Positions 7,184 to 16,283 of a stretch of 64,000 nt of DNA are shown in pieces. How positions within the stretch are numbered: the stretch's first letter is position 1; every line of letters starts with the position of its first letter. Both the position numbers and the translations under genes were made by a program. Location: the NCBI RefSeq assembly GCF_013177675.1, contig NZ_CP042652.1:62001-126000 (forward strand), in the 5' to 3' direction. Origin of the DNA: Arcobacter acticola (GTDB lineage Bacteria > Campylobacterota > Campylobacteria > Campylobacterales > Arcobacteraceae). A model generated the notes under the pieces. The model saw nothing but the letters and a program-made list of their open reading frames with translations, had not been told where the DNA came from and ran no database searches.

Positions 7184-8378
7184 GAAGTGTATCAATATAT
7201 TCTTCAATAGATTTTGCAACTCTTTTAGAAAAAGCAACAGCTTCTACAACTGTTCGGGCACCCGTAACTACATCTCCTGAAGCAAATACACCTTTTCTTG
7301 CAGTTACTCCATTTTCATCACTTTCTAAAAGACCATTTTCTCCAAGACTAAGACCTGTATTGTTTTTTACTATTAAGTCTCTTGCTGTTTGACTAATTGC
7401 AATTAATATTGAATCTGCTTCTTCAAAGGCAATAGAATTATCATCTTCTTTAGTATTTTCATATTTTATTCCAGTTTCACTAAACTCTAAAGGTGATTTA
7501 AAAAGATTAAATTTCACTCCATCTATTTTTGCATGTTCTATTTCTATCCTTTCAGCAGGCATATCTTCTTCACCTTTTCTATACATAATAGAAACTTCAT
7601 GGGCACCATTTCTAATCGCAGTTCTAGCAACATCCATAGCAACATTTCCAGCTCCTACAACTATTACTTTTTCCCCTAAATCATACGCTTTTGGAGTTTT
7701 TAAATAATCTATTGCAAAATGAACATTTCCAAGACTTTCCCCTTTAATCCCTAGTTTTTTAGGTCGCCATACACCTGTTCCTATAAATACAGCATCAAAA
7801 TCATCTCTAAACATATCATCAAGGGTGATATTTTTTCCTATCATAATATTTTTTCTAATTTTTACACCAATTTTTTTCAGTTTTTCTTCAATAGTATCAA
7901 GAATAGTTCTATCAAGTCTAAAATCAGGGATCCCATATCTTAAAACTCCACCAATTTTGTCATTTGCTTCGTACATAGTCATGTTATAACCTTTTAAGGC
8001 CATCATCATGGCTAAACTAATTCCAGCTGGACCAGAACCAATAATTGCAATATTTCTTCCATTTTGCTCTGGTTTTTCAAAGGCTCTATAATTCATATAA
8101 TATGTTGAAATATAATTTTCAATTCCACCAACATTTACAGGAGTGTGTTTTTTATTTAATACACAATGTCCCTCACAATGTTTTTCATGGGGACAAACAA
8201 GTGAACAAATGATTGATAAAGGATTATTATCAAATACTTTTTGTCCTGCTTCTTTTATATCTCCACTTAAAAATAGTCTTATCATTTCTGCAATTGGTGT
8301 TCCCACTGGACAACCTATTTGACATTTTGGTTTTTTGCAGTCTAAACATGTTTGTGCTGAATTTATTATATGTTGCAT
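7161..8378 (-). CDS. GltD-like NAD(P)-dependent Fe-S/FAD oxidoreductase
   Basis: 405 residues related to the small subunit of glutamate synthase. The N terminus has two cysteine clusters for 4Fe-4S centres (CLDCKKPKCQIGCPVG and CSLVCPHEKHCEGHC). It then has an FAD-binding site (IAIIGSGPAGIS), an NAD(P)-binding site (VIVVGAGNVAMD) with the downstream MYRKGEEDMPA, and a C-terminal FAD motif (GVFASGDVVTGA). Such proteins pass electrons from NAD(P)H to a partner. No large glutamate synthase subunit is adjacent, so the partner may be encoded elsewhere. It is shorter than typical E. coli GltD (about 470 residues). Confidence 0.8.
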   Translation of the reverse strand: MQHIINSAQTCLDCKKPKCQIGCPVGTPIAEMIRLFLSGDIKEAGQKVFDNNPLSIICSLVCPHEKHCEGHCVLNKKHTPVNVGGIENYISTYYMNYRAFEKPEQNGRNIAIIGSGPAGISLAMMMALKGYNMTMYEANDKIGGVLRYGIPDFRLDRTILDTIEEKLKKIGVKIRKNIMIGKNITLDDMFRDDFDAVFIGTGVWRPKKLGIKGESLGNVHFAIDYLKTPKAYDLGEKVIVVGAGNVAMDVARTAIRNGAHEVSIMYRKGEEDMPAERIEIEHAKIDGVKFNLFKSPLEFSETGIKYENTKEDDNSIAFEEADSILIAISQTARDLIVKNNTGLSLGENGLLESDENGVTARKGVFASGDVVTGARTVVEAVAFSKRVAKSIEEYIDTLPPKNKVS

Positions 8379-8560
8379 TGTATTCTCTTTGAAAAATATT
8401 TATGCTCAAATTATAACAAATAAATTAAATTTTTAAATTAATTTAAATCAATAAGTTGCTTTTATATATACTTTCTATGTTTATTGAGTATAATGCGGAA
8501 ATTTAATCTAATTTAATAATTAGAAGTTATAATTAAACTAACTATATTTGAAGGATTGTG

Positions 8561-9631
8561 ATGTCGTTGATTAAAAAACTAATTTTGTTGTTAATATTTT
8601 TTATTGTTCTTAATATTTTCTCTATTTTTGAATTTGATTATAAGAGTTATTTATCAGATAACGAAAGTTTAAGTACATTAACAAGTAAAAATGATGAAAA
8701 AGATTTTCTAAATCAATTAAATGATTTCAAAAATAGAGTTTTTAGTTCATTTGCCGATGAAAAAAAAGAAGTGAAAGCACTTAATTTAGAACTAATTAAA
8801 AAAGATGGGCTTATTGAGATGAGTGGTTCATTTGCAAATGAAAATGATGCAAAAAAAATCGCAGATATTCTTAATATAAACCGTGAAGGTAACTTTCAAT
8901 TTGATACACAAAGTCTTATTGAGGAGTCTTTATTAGATGATTTAGTTTTATTGGTAACTCCTTTAAAGGATTATTTTACAGATAATTCAAAATTAACTGT
9001 ACTTAATAATCAAGTTTTTTTATCAGGAGAATTAATTAATCCAAGCTATAAAGATTTATTAGATTCAATTCTTTTAAGAGTTAAAGTTGATTTAAAAACT
9101 AATATTACTCTTCCAAAAGCTGAACTAACACATGCTGATAAAGTAATAAATAAAATGGAACAAGTACTTGATAGTAAAGTAATAAAAGATGAAAAAACAA
9201 ATGCATCTGCTACTGATAATACTAAAGTTAAACCATCTTCTGCTGTATCTAATGAAGTTAAGAAAAAAGATATTCAATCAACAATTAATAAACTTTTATC
9301 AAGCAAAAAAATTAATTTTGAAAGAAGAAGTACAAAAATAACAGAAGATTCAAATATTGTTGTTAAAGAAATTGCAAAGATTTTACAAGATAATCCAAGT
9401 TTCAAAATTGAAATAGCAGGGCATACTGATTCAAGAGGAAGTGATTCTTTAAACAAGCAAATATCTCAAGATAGAGCTTCAAGTGTTCGTGATGTATTGA
9501 TTTCACTAGGAATAGATAAAAACAGAGTTACGGCTATTGGTTATGGAGAAGAATTTCCAATTGCTCAAGATGATGAAAATGGTCTATCAGAGATTAATAG
9601 AAGAGTTGAATTTAATATTTTAGGAGAATAG
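8561..9631 (+). CDS. OmpA-family peptidoglycan-binding protein with BON-like repeats
   Basis: About 356 residues. A single N-terminal hydrophobic anchor (LIKKLILLLIFFIVLNIFSI) is followed by two BON-like modules (about residues 70-200), a Lys/Ser/Thr-rich linker and a C-terminal OmpA domain (about 245-356) with the peptidoglycan-binding signature (AGHTDSRGSDSLNKQIS and NRRVEF). It would link the cell envelope to the wall. I chose ATG 8561 over the GTG at 8558 because AAGGA at 8551-8555 is better spaced for the ATG. The next gene begins about 5 bp after the stop, so the two are almost certainly co-transcribed. Confidence 0.82.
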   Translation: MSLIKKLILLLIFFIVLNIFSIFEFDYKSYLSDNESLSTLTSKNDEKDFLNQLNDFKNRVFSSFADEKKEVKALNLELIKKDGLIEMSGSFANENDAKKIADILNINREGNFQFDTQSLIEESLLDDLVLLVTPLKDYFTDNSKLTVLNNQVFLSGELINPSYKDLLDSILLRVKVDLKTNITLPKAELTHADKVINKMEQVLDSKVIKDEKTNASATDNTKVKPSSAVSNEVKKKDIQSTINKLLSSKKINFERRSTKITEDSNIVVKEIAKILQDNPSFKIEIAGHTDSRGSDSLNKQISQDRASSVRDVLISLGIDKNRVTAIGYGEEFPIAQDDENGLSEINRRVEFNILGE

Positions 9632-9635
9632 TTTG

Positions 9636-10118
9636 ATGTTTGAAATTGCTTCATTAATTGTAGTAAATTTAATTATTGCTGCAATTATTGGTTTTATTGC
9701 AGGATATTTAATTGGAAGGCCTAGAACTGCCAAAATTGATTCTATTGAGAATCCTAATGGTTCAAGTAATACTCAAGACAGTAAAGTAAAACCTGTAATT
9801 AACCCTGTTTTTCGTAAAAATGCACAGGTTGATTATAAGCCTTTAGTTTTAAGCTCTCCTAGATTAGTTGGTAAAGATAATTTACAAAAAATAAAAGGTA
9901 TTGATGCTACTATAGAGAATAACCTAAATAATTTAGGTATTTATCATTTTGATCAAATATCTAAATGGTCAAATAAAAATTGTGATTGGATAGAAGAGTT
10001 TTTACATTTTCCAGGTTGTGCAAAAAACAATCAATGGATAGAGCAAGCAAAGATTTTACAATCAGGAAAAGAGACTATTTATAGTCAAAAAATAGAAAAT
10101 GGTGAAATAGCAGATTAG
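9636..10118 (+). CDS. Membrane-anchored helix-hairpin-helix-like protein
   Basis: About 160 residues: an N-terminal membrane helix ending in GFIAGYLIGRPR, a polar linker, and a C-terminal domain containing LQKIKGIDATIENNLNNLGI and FDQISKW. This is the helix-hairpin-helix-like fold (COG3743 type) often found at the end of membrane or NADH-dehydrogenase-associated proteins. ATG 9636 is preferred over TTG 9633; AGGAG lies at 9622-9626. It directly follows the OmpA-family gene. The function is unknown; a structural partner of the OmpA protein is a plausible inference from position only. Confidence 0.6.
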   Translation: MFEIASLIVVNLIIAAIIGFIAGYLIGRPRTAKIDSIENPNGSSNTQDSKVKPVINPVFRKNAQVDYKPLVLSSPRLVGKDNLQKIKGIDATIENNLNNLGIYHFDQISKWSNKNCDWIEEFLHFPGCAKNNQWIEQAKILQSGKETIYSQKIENGEIAD

Positions 10119-10139
10119 TTATAATCTGCTTATTTCTTT

Positions 10140-11126
10140 TTAGTCTTTTATTCTTACCACATATCTTCCAACAGCTTTTCCTGCTAACAATAATGAATAT
10201 GCATCTTTAACTTCATTTAACGTAATTTCATTAGTGATGCTATTTAATGTGCTTATCTTCCATTTACTAGCTATTTTTTCCCAAGCAGCTTGTTTTTTCT
10301 CTAATTTACATTCAACAGAATCAATTCCAATTAATCTTACTCCTCTTAATATAAAAGGGAATACATTTGTATTTAATTCATGAGATGATGTAAGACCACA
10401 ACAAGTTGCTACTCCATCATATTTAATATATTTTAATGCATTTGCTAATACTTCTCCACCAACTGTATCAACAACACCTGCATATTTTTCACCCATCATT
10501 GGTTTTTTTGCTTCTTCATTAAATGTATCTCTTAATATTACTTCACTAGCACCAATTCTTTTTAAATAGTCAGTTTTTTCTTCTTTACCTGAAATGGCAA
10601 CAACTGTAAATCCAATTTTACTTAAAATAGATACAGCAATAGATCCAACTCCACCTGTTGCTCCTGTCACTAAAATGCTTCCAGATTCTGGTCTAATGCC
10701 ATTATCCATAAGTTCATTTACACTTAAGGCAGCTGTTAATCCAGCAGTTCCAAAAGTCATTATTTCTTTATCTGTGATTGCATCAGGTATTCTAGCTACC
10801 CAATCAGCAGGTATTTTTACAAATTCAGCATGTCCACCATTTGTATTCATTCCCATATCATAACCAGTTACTAAAACTCTTTCACCTACTTTAAATATTG
10901 AAGAAGTTGATTCATATACAGTTCCTGCAACATCAATTCCTGTAATATGTGGGAAGTTTCTAGTAACCCCTGGATTCCCAACTGAACTTAATGCGTCTTT
11001 ATAATTTAATGAAGAGTAAGTTACTTTAATTACTATTTCATTTTCACCACATTTTGGAATAGCTACTTCTTTCACGTCTGCTGTAAATTCTTTATCACCA
11101 ATTTTTTCTACTAAAAAAGCTTTCAT
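10140..11126 (-). CDS. acuI: Acryloyl-CoA reductase / YhdH-family oxidoreductase
   Basis: 328 residues, a full-length zinc-free medium-chain dehydrogenase of the YhdH/AcuI group. It has the GroES-like N domain (SLNYKDALSSVGNPGV, FPHITGIDVAGTV) and an NADPH-binding Rossmann site (GATGGVGSIAVSIL). Characterised members reduce acryloyl-CoA to propanoyl-CoA with NADPH, which detoxifies acrylate. The gene is divergent from an HxlR-type regulator, with a dyad operator in the 110-bp gap; this resembles electrophile-induced reductase/HxlR pairs. Acrylate itself is an inference; another quinone or enone substrate is possible. Confidence 0.8.
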   Translation of the reverse strand: MKAFLVEKIGDKEFTADVKEVAIPKCGENEIVIKVTYSSLNYKDALSSVGNPGVTRNFPHITGIDVAGTVYESTSSIFKVGERVLVTGYDMGMNTNGGHAEFVKIPADWVARIPDAITDKEIMTFGTAGLTAALSVNELMDNGIRPESGSILVTGATGGVGSIAVSILSKIGFTVVAISGKEEKTDYLKRIGASEVILRDTFNEEAKKPMMGEKYAGVVDTVGGEVLANALKYIKYDGVATCCGLTSSHELNTNVFPFILRGVRLIGIDSVECKLEKKQAAWEKIASKWKISTLNSITNEITLNEVKDAYSLLLAGKAVGRYVVRIKD

Positions 11127-11187
11127 GTATATCCTTTATTATTTACTTATGATAAAAGTTTAGCTAAAATACAAATAAAGTGCAAGA

Positions 11188-11224
11188 ACTATCTTTTAAG
11201 AAAGGTACTGTCTAAAAAGATACT
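11188..11224. promoter_or_regulatory. Dyad operator between acuI and hxlR-family gene
   Basis: An inverted repeat, ACTATCTTTT (11188-11197) facing AAAAGATACT (11215-11224), lies in the divergent gap just ahead of the regulator's ribosome-binding site. HxlR-family dimers bind such dyads, so this is the likely operator controlling both genes; binding is inferred. Confidence 0.5.
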
Positions 11225-11236
11225 ATGGAGTAAATA

Positions 11237-11584
11237 ATGACTAAGAAAATAGATATAAAAGACAAAAATATGATAATAAAATGTCCTGTAGAAACTGCAA
11301 TCGATGCACTTGCAGGAAAATGGAAGATTCTAATTTTATGGTATTTAAAAGATGAAAAGAAAAGATTTAATGAACTTCAAAAACTTCTTCCAAGAGCAAC
11401 ACAAAAGATGTTAATTCAGAAATTAAGAGAGTTAGAAGATGATGGTTTAGTTCATAGAGAAGTTTATCCTATTGTTCCACCAAAGGTTGAATATTCTCTT
11501 ACAACTTATGGACAGAGTTTAAAACCTATTTTAAAACAATTATATATTTGGGGAGATATTCACAAAAAGAATAAAGCTATTTAA
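11237..11584 (+). CDS. HxlR-family winged-helix transcriptional regulator
   Basis: 115 residues with the HxlR signature: [20 protein letters not shown], then the recognition region [21 protein letters not shown] and a wing ([18 protein letters not shown]). The single N-terminal Cys (residue 15, in KCPVETA) is the position used for thiol-based sensing in YodB/HypR/QorR-type members. ATG 11237 follows GGAG. It is divergent from acuI and probably controls it. The 3' end overlaps the convergent fetB-like gene by 8 bp. Confidence 0.88.
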   Translation: MTKKIDIKDKNMIIKCPVETAIDALAGKWKILILWYLKDEKKRFNELQKLLPRATQKMLIQKLRELEDDGLVHREVYPIVPPKVEYSLTTYGQSLKPILKQLYIWGDIHKKNKAI

Positions 11585-12272
11585 TACTTTTTTCTTTTAA
11601 AATAAAATAAATTACCATATTAATCCCTGCGCTTGAAAGTATAGTAGCCATTACCATGATTTGATATCTAACAGCTATTAAAGGATCTACTCCTGATAAT
11701 ATTTGACCTGTCATCATTCCTGGTAGTGAAACTAATCCAACAGCTAACAAAGAGTTTATTTGAGGAATTAAAGCTGATTTAAAAGCTGTATTTCTTGCAA
11801 TTTCAAAACTTTCATTTCTTGATATCTCTTTATCAAATCTCTCAATTGCAATTGATAATACATTCATAGAATTTGCAAGTATCATTCCTGCAATTGGTAT
11901 TACATATTTAGGCTCATAAAATGTATCTAAATCTAAAATGAAATTTATAATTAATATTAGATGCAAAAAACTAGAAACACTTATAGCCAATGCAATTTTA
12001 TAAAACTGTACCAATGACTTGTCTTGTGAATTTCTAAGACTAATCCAAGATGAAACTAACATCATAAATATTAATATAAATATACCAAGATATATATTTT
12101 TTTCATGAAAAAGATATATAAGTATATATCCTACTAATAAAAGCTGAACAATCATTCTTATTGTTGAATATAATATTTCAGTACTATTATTTGCCCATTT
12201 ATTATAAAAATATCCAACTATTAACAGTGGTATTAATGAATAAAGTAAATTTACTAATGTGATTGTTTGCAT
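11577..12272 (-). CDS. fetB: FetB/YbbM-family membrane permease
   Basis: 231 residues with about seven membrane segments, matching the UPF0014 family that includes E. coli FetB, the permease of an iron-export ABC transporter. Typical strings are [13 protein letters not shown] and [17 protein letters not shown]. No FetA ATPase gene is adjacent, unlike in E. coli. It is the last gene of a minus-strand run after tonB, with a 22-bp gap. Its 3' end overlaps the convergent HxlR gene. The iron role is by homology only. Confidence 0.75.
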   Translation of the reverse strand: MQTITLVNLLYSLIPLLIVGYFYNKWANNSTEILYSTIRMIVQLLLVGYILIYLFHEKNIYLGIFILIFMMLVSSWISLRNSQDKSLVQFYKIALAISVSSFLHLILIINFILDLDTFYEPKYVIPIAGMILANSMNVLSIAIERFDKEISRNESFEIARNTAFKSALIPQINSLLAVGLVSLPGMMTGQILSGVDPLIAVRYQIMVMATILSSAGINMVIYFILKEKSIK

Positions 12273-12294
12273 AAAGTATTTTATCTAAATTTAA

Positions 12295-13035
12295 CTAGTT
12301 TAATTTAAATTCTAAAGGTAAATTAAAATCTAAAAACTCTTTATTTATTGCTTTATCAAATACTTCAAACTCTTTGGTATCGTATAAAGCATTTAAAGCT
12401 GCCTTATCAAGTCTTTCTTTATTACTTGAGGATATCAGTCTAATATTTATGAATTTACCTGATTTGAGTACTCTAAAGCTAACTATCACATTTCCTTGTT
12501 CATGCAGCTTTTTTGATATAGTAGGATAGCTTTTATTTTTATTTATTTCTTCTCTTAATTTAGAAGCATATTTATCTATAAGCATATTTTCTTGATGATC
12601 TATTTTAGGAATTGGTTCTATAGTTTTTTGAGTACTTTGTTCAGTTGGAATTGTTTTTTTAATCTCTTTTACTTCTTCTATATTTTCAGAAGTTTTTTGT
12701 ACAGTTTCTTTTATCACTTCTTTTACTTGAACTTTTTCTTTTTCAACTTTTTTTGGAGTTTCTTTTTTTATAGCTTTAATCTTTTCTGCAGGTTTTTGTA
12801 TTTCTTCTTTTTTTATCTCTTTAATGATTTCTTTAACTATCTCTTTTTTTTCTTCAACAATTGGTTTTTCAATTTGCTTTTCTACTTCTACAATTTTCGT
12901 TAATTGAAATTGAATAATTGGATTACTTATATTTGGTAATGATGTGATTATTGGTGTATTTCTATAATAAAGAAAAAGTAAAATATGTAAGGATGTAACT
13001 ACAAAAAAAGAAGCAAAAATTATAAATTTATTCAT
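12295..13035 (-). CDS. tonB: TonB energy transducer
   Basis: 246 residues with the classic TonB plan. An N-terminal membrane anchor (FIIFASFFVVTSLHILLFLYY) is followed by a very long Lys/Glu/Ile-rich periplasmic spacer in place of the usual Pro-rich one (about residues 50-150, predicted extended coiled helix). The C-terminal domain (about 165-246) contains SYPTISKKLHEQGNVIVSF and LDKAALNAL. It transmits proton-motive force to outer-membrane receptors. No exbB/exbD is adjacent. It lies 11 bp after gpsA in a run of housekeeping genes. Confidence 0.85.
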   Translation of the reverse strand: MNKFIIFASFFVVTSLHILLFLYYRNTPIITSLPNISNPIIQFQLTKIVEVEKQIEKPIVEEKKEIVKEIIKEIKKEEIQKPAEKIKAIKKETPKKVEKEKVQVKEVIKETVQKTSENIEEVKEIKKTIPTEQSTQKTIEPIPKIDHQENMLIDKYASKLREEINKNKSYPTISKKLHEQGNVIVSFRVLKSGKFINIRLISSSNKERLDKAALNALYDTKEFEVFDKAINKEFLDFNLPLEFKLN

Positions 13036-13046
13036 AAATTTATAAT

Positions 13047-13943
13047 TTAACTTTTAAGTAAATCTTTTAGACTATCTTTTGGATTTTTCCCTAGAAGTAC
13101 AAGATTTACTTCATTTGCAATGGGAGTATATATTTCATATTTTCTAGAAAGATTTTGAATAGCAACAGAAGTTTGAACACCCTCTGCTACTTCACCTAAT
13201 TCTTCTAAAATATCTTCTAATTTCTTATCTTGTGATAATCCAAGCCCTACTCTAAAGTTTCTACTCATAGTAGAATTAGCTGTTAAAAATAAATCTCCAG
13301 CGCCACTTAGTCCTAAAAATGATGATTTTTTAGCTTTAAAAACTTTTCCAAATCTTTGCATTTCCACTAAACCACGAGCTATTAATGAAGCTTGAGCATT
13401 TTTCCCAAGATTTAAACCTTCGCAAATTCCACTTGCAATTGCTAGTACATTTTTATATGCACCTGCAACTTCTGCACCTATTACATCAGAACTATAATAA
13501 GTTTTAATAAAATTTGGGAAAAAAGGTTCGAACTTTTTATAAAGTTTTTTTGAACTAGAATTTATAACTAAAGCACATGGAAGTCCTTTTATAACCTCAG
13601 CTGCAAATGAAGGTCCTGAAATAAATCCAATATTTTTTTCAGGCACAAAAGGTGCATAAATTTCATTTAAAAATTCACCACTAGATGCTTCAATACCTTT
13701 TGAGGCTACTAATATCTTTTGTCCATTAAAAACAAAATTTTCTTTTAACCAAGCTCTAATTTCTTGAGCTGGTATTGCAATTACTAGATATTCACATTCC
13801 AATGCAGTTTGTAAATCAACAAAGTTTTTTACATCTCTAGGTGTTCTTGATGTTATAAAAACCTCTTGTTTTTGACTAAGTGCAAAATGAAGAGCACTTC
13901 CCCATTTACCTGCACCTATAACTGCAATAGAATTTTTTCTCAT
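13047..13943 (-). CDS. gpsA: Glycerol-3-phosphate dehydrogenase [NAD(P)+]
   Basis: 298 residues. It makes sn-glycerol 3-phosphate from dihydroxyacetone phosphate for phospholipid synthesis. Features: the N-terminal nucleotide-binding loop IAVIGAGKWGSAL, the ISGPSFAAEV strand, the catalytic lysine region VAGAYKNVLAIASG, and the GAGDLFLTANSTMSRNFRVG segment that binds the substrate. It lies 1 bp after gatB on the minus strand, so they are co-transcribed. It is somewhat shorter than E. coli GpsA (339), as is common in this phylum. Confidence 0.93.
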   Translation of the reverse strand: MRKNSIAVIGAGKWGSALHFALSQKQEVFITSRTPRDVKNFVDLQTALECEYLVIAIPAQEIRAWLKENFVFNGQKILVASKGIEASSGEFLNEIYAPFVPEKNIGFISGPSFAAEVIKGLPCALVINSSSKKLYKKFEPFFPNFIKTYYSSDVIGAEVAGAYKNVLAIASGICEGLNLGKNAQASLIARGLVEMQRFGKVFKAKKSSFLGLSGAGDLFLTANSTMSRNFRVGLGLSQDKKLEDILEELGEVAEGVQTSVAIQNLSRKYEIYTPIANEVNLVLLGKNPKDSLKDLLKS

Positions 13944-13944
13944 A

Positions 13945-15372
13945 TTATGATAATCTTTGTTTCAATAAATCATTAACTTTAGCAGGATTAGCAGTACCTT
14001 TTGATTCTTTCATTGTTTGACCAACAAAGAATCCCATTAGTTTTTCTTTACCTGATTTATATTCTGCTACTTTTTCTTCATTTGCTGCAAGAATTGTATC
14101 AATAATAGCTAATAATGCACCATCATCACTTACTTGTTTAAGTCCTAGTTTTTCAATTGCTTCATCAACATTAGTTGCTTCATTTTCAAATAAATAATCA
14201 AGTACTTCTTTAGCTGCTTTTCCTGAAATTGTATCATCTTCAATTCTTTTTACTATTGTTGCTAATGTAATTGCATCAATAATTGAATCTTCGATTAAAG
14301 CACCCTCTTTTAATCTTGCTAATAGTTCAACAGTTAACCAAGTTACAGCATTTTTAGCATTAATTCCTTGAGTCATCATTTCATCAAAATATTTAGCCAT
14401 TTCTAAAGATGCAGTTATTACAGAAGCATCATATTCTTTTAGTCCAAACTCTTTTACAAATCTTTCTTTTTTCTCATCTGGTAATTCTGGAATTACTGAA
14501 TATTTAGCCAACATTTCATCTGTAATAATTACAGGTAAAAGGTCTGGATCTGGGAAATATCTATAATCAGCGGCATCTTCCTTACCTCTCATAGATCTAG
14601 TTTCTCCAGTATTTGGATCAAATAATCTTGTTTCTTGAACTATTTCTTTCGAGTGAACTCCATCTTCCCATGCTTCAATGTGTCTATTTACTTCATATGC
14701 AATTGCTTTTTCTATAAACTTAAATGAGTTCATATTTTTGATTTCACATCTTGTATAAAGATTTGTATCACCTTTTGGTCTAATAGAAACATTTACGTCA
14801 CATCTAAAAGATCCTTCTTGCATATTAGCATCACTAATCCCTAAGTATCTTACAATAGAGTGTAGTTTTTTAAGATATAAAATAGCTTCTTCTGCACTTC
14901 TCATATCTGGTTCTGAAACGATTTCTAAAAGTGGAGTTCCTGCTCTATTTAAATCTACTTGAGAAACAGATCCTGAGTGGATGCTTTTCCCTGCATCATT
15001 TTCTAAGTGAGCACGTGTAACACCTATAACTTTTTGTCTACCATCAGCAAAATCAATAATAAGTTCACCAAGACCAACTACAGGAACTTCAAATTGTGAT
15101 ATTTGATAACCTGATGGTAAATCTGGATAAAAATAATTCTTTCTATTAAATACAGATTTTTGATTTATTTTTGCTTTTAATGCAGTTCCAAGCATGATTG
15201 CTTTGTGAACAGCTTCTTTATTTAGTGAAGGAAGTGCTCCTGGTAATCCTAAGCAAGTTGGACATACATTTGTATTTGGTTCTTCACCAAAACTTGTTGC
15301 ACAAGAGCAAAAAAGCTTACTATTTGTATTTAACTGTGTATGTACTTCTAACCCTATAATTACTTCAAACAT
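13945..15372 (-). CDS. gatB: Aspartyl/glutamyl-tRNA(Asn/Gln) amidotransferase subunit B
   Basis: 475 residues, normal for GatB, which phosphorylates and amidates mis-charged Glu-tRNA(Gln) or Asp-tRNA(Asn) in the GatCAB complex. Signatures: [30 protein letters not shown], the DVNVSIRP motif and the C-terminal YqeY-like tail ending in [17 protein letters not shown]. It sits between a SurA-like gene (14-bp gap) and gpsA. gatA and gatC are not in the window. Confidence 0.95.
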   Translation of the reverse strand: MFEVIIGLEVHTQLNTNSKLFCSCATSFGEEPNTNVCPTCLGLPGALPSLNKEAVHKAIMLGTALKAKINQKSVFNRKNYFYPDLPSGYQISQFEVPVVGLGELIIDFADGRQKVIGVTRAHLENDAGKSIHSGSVSQVDLNRAGTPLLEIVSEPDMRSAEEAILYLKKLHSIVRYLGISDANMQEGSFRCDVNVSIRPKGDTNLYTRCEIKNMNSFKFIEKAIAYEVNRHIEAWEDGVHSKEIVQETRLFDPNTGETRSMRGKEDAADYRYFPDPDLLPVIITDEMLAKYSVIPELPDEKKERFVKEFGLKEYDASVITASLEMAKYFDEMMTQGINAKNAVTWLTVELLARLKEGALIEDSIIDAITLATIVKRIEDDTISGKAAKEVLDYLFENEATNVDEAIEKLGLKQVSDDGALLAIIDTILAANEEKVAEYKSGKEKLMGFFVGQTMKESKGTANPAKVNDLLKQRLS

Positions 15373-15386
15373 ATTTTCTATTCCCT

Positions 15387-16211
15387 TTATCTTACTATTT
15401 TAATATCAGCTGTAAGTTTTTGTTTCTCAAAGTGATCTTTTAAATATTTTTTTTCTCTTGTACTCATAATATCATTAAAGATTTTTGCTTTTACACTTTC
15501 GTAAGAAAGTGGTGCAGAACCTTGTTTTTTTACAATAAATAATGCCATATATTGTTTATTTGCAGTGAAAATTGGAGTAAAAGTATTTTCTTTTGTCTCA
15601 TTTAATAAATACTGCATTTGACCTTGTAATTTATCAATAGTTAATGTTATTGGTTCTCTTGTAACTTCAGTAGATATAACCAATGGATTTTTGATTGTGC
15701 TAATTAAAGCAGCTTTGTCTTTTGATGCATATTGAACAACCTCATAATTACTTGCAGCTAAAAATTGATTTTTATTTTTTTCATAATAAAGTTTCATATC
15801 TTCTTCTGTTGCAATTGTTAATTGACCTTTTACAATTTTTTGAACAAGTTTTTGTCTTATTACAGCATTTTTTGCTTCATTTTCAAAAACTTCATAATCT
15901 GGATATTTTTGTTTAACTACTGATTTGAATGTATAAACATCCATACCATTTGAACTAGCAAGTTTTTCCGTATAATCATTTATATCGAAAACATCTGCTG
16001 TAATATTATTTTCTTGAACCAATTGATCATAAAGAATCTTGTCAATTAAATAGCTTACCGCTTCATTTTTGCTTATATTATTTACCGACATAGTTTTGTC
16101 TATATCATAAAGAGTTATTGGCTCATCATTTACAATTATTGCTATACCATTTACCATTGCAGCGAATGATATTCCTGAACTCACAAGTAGTGATAAAAAA
16201 AGTTTGTACAT
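15387..16211 (-). CDS. Periplasmic SurA-like chaperone / peptidyl-prolyl isomerase
   Basis: 274 residues from the chosen start. I moved the start to the ATG at 16209-16211 because GAGGGA precedes it at ideal spacing and the product then begins with a normal signal peptide ([18 protein letters not shown]). The mature part opens with [18 protein letters not shown], the typical SurA N-terminal strand and helix, followed by helical chaperone sequence. The central part looks like a degenerate parvulin domain. Such proteins assist outer-membrane protein folding. It heads the surA-gatB-gpsA-tonB-fetB run. Confidence 0.75.
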   Translation of the reverse strand: MYKLFLSLLVSSGISFAAMVNGIAIIVNDEPITLYDIDKTMSVNNISKNEAVSYLIDKILYDQLVQENNITADVFDINDYTEKLASSNGMDVYTFKSVVKQKYPDYEVFENEAKNAVIRQKLVQKIVKGQLTIATEEDMKLYYEKNKNQFLAASNYEVVQYASKDKAALISTIKNPLVISTEVTREPITLTIDKLQGQMQYLLNETKENTFTPIFTANKQYMALFIVKKQGSAPLSYESVKAKIFNDIMSTREKKYLKDHFEKQKLTADIKIVR

Positions 16212-16283
16212 TATTATTCCCTCTTTCATAAAACAGACATTTTACCAAAAAAATAGTAAATATCTGTTTTGATTGAAAAAAGA

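Noticed and set aside
12592-12903. 103-aa plus-strand frame rich in Phe and Tyr
   Set aside because: It is the complement of the Lys/Glu-rich spacer of tonB; the composition is an artefact of the opposite strand.
16212-16229. Upstream ATG of the SurA-like gene
   Set aside because: The extra six residues would precede a normal signal peptide, and the internal ATG has the GAGGGA site at the right distance.
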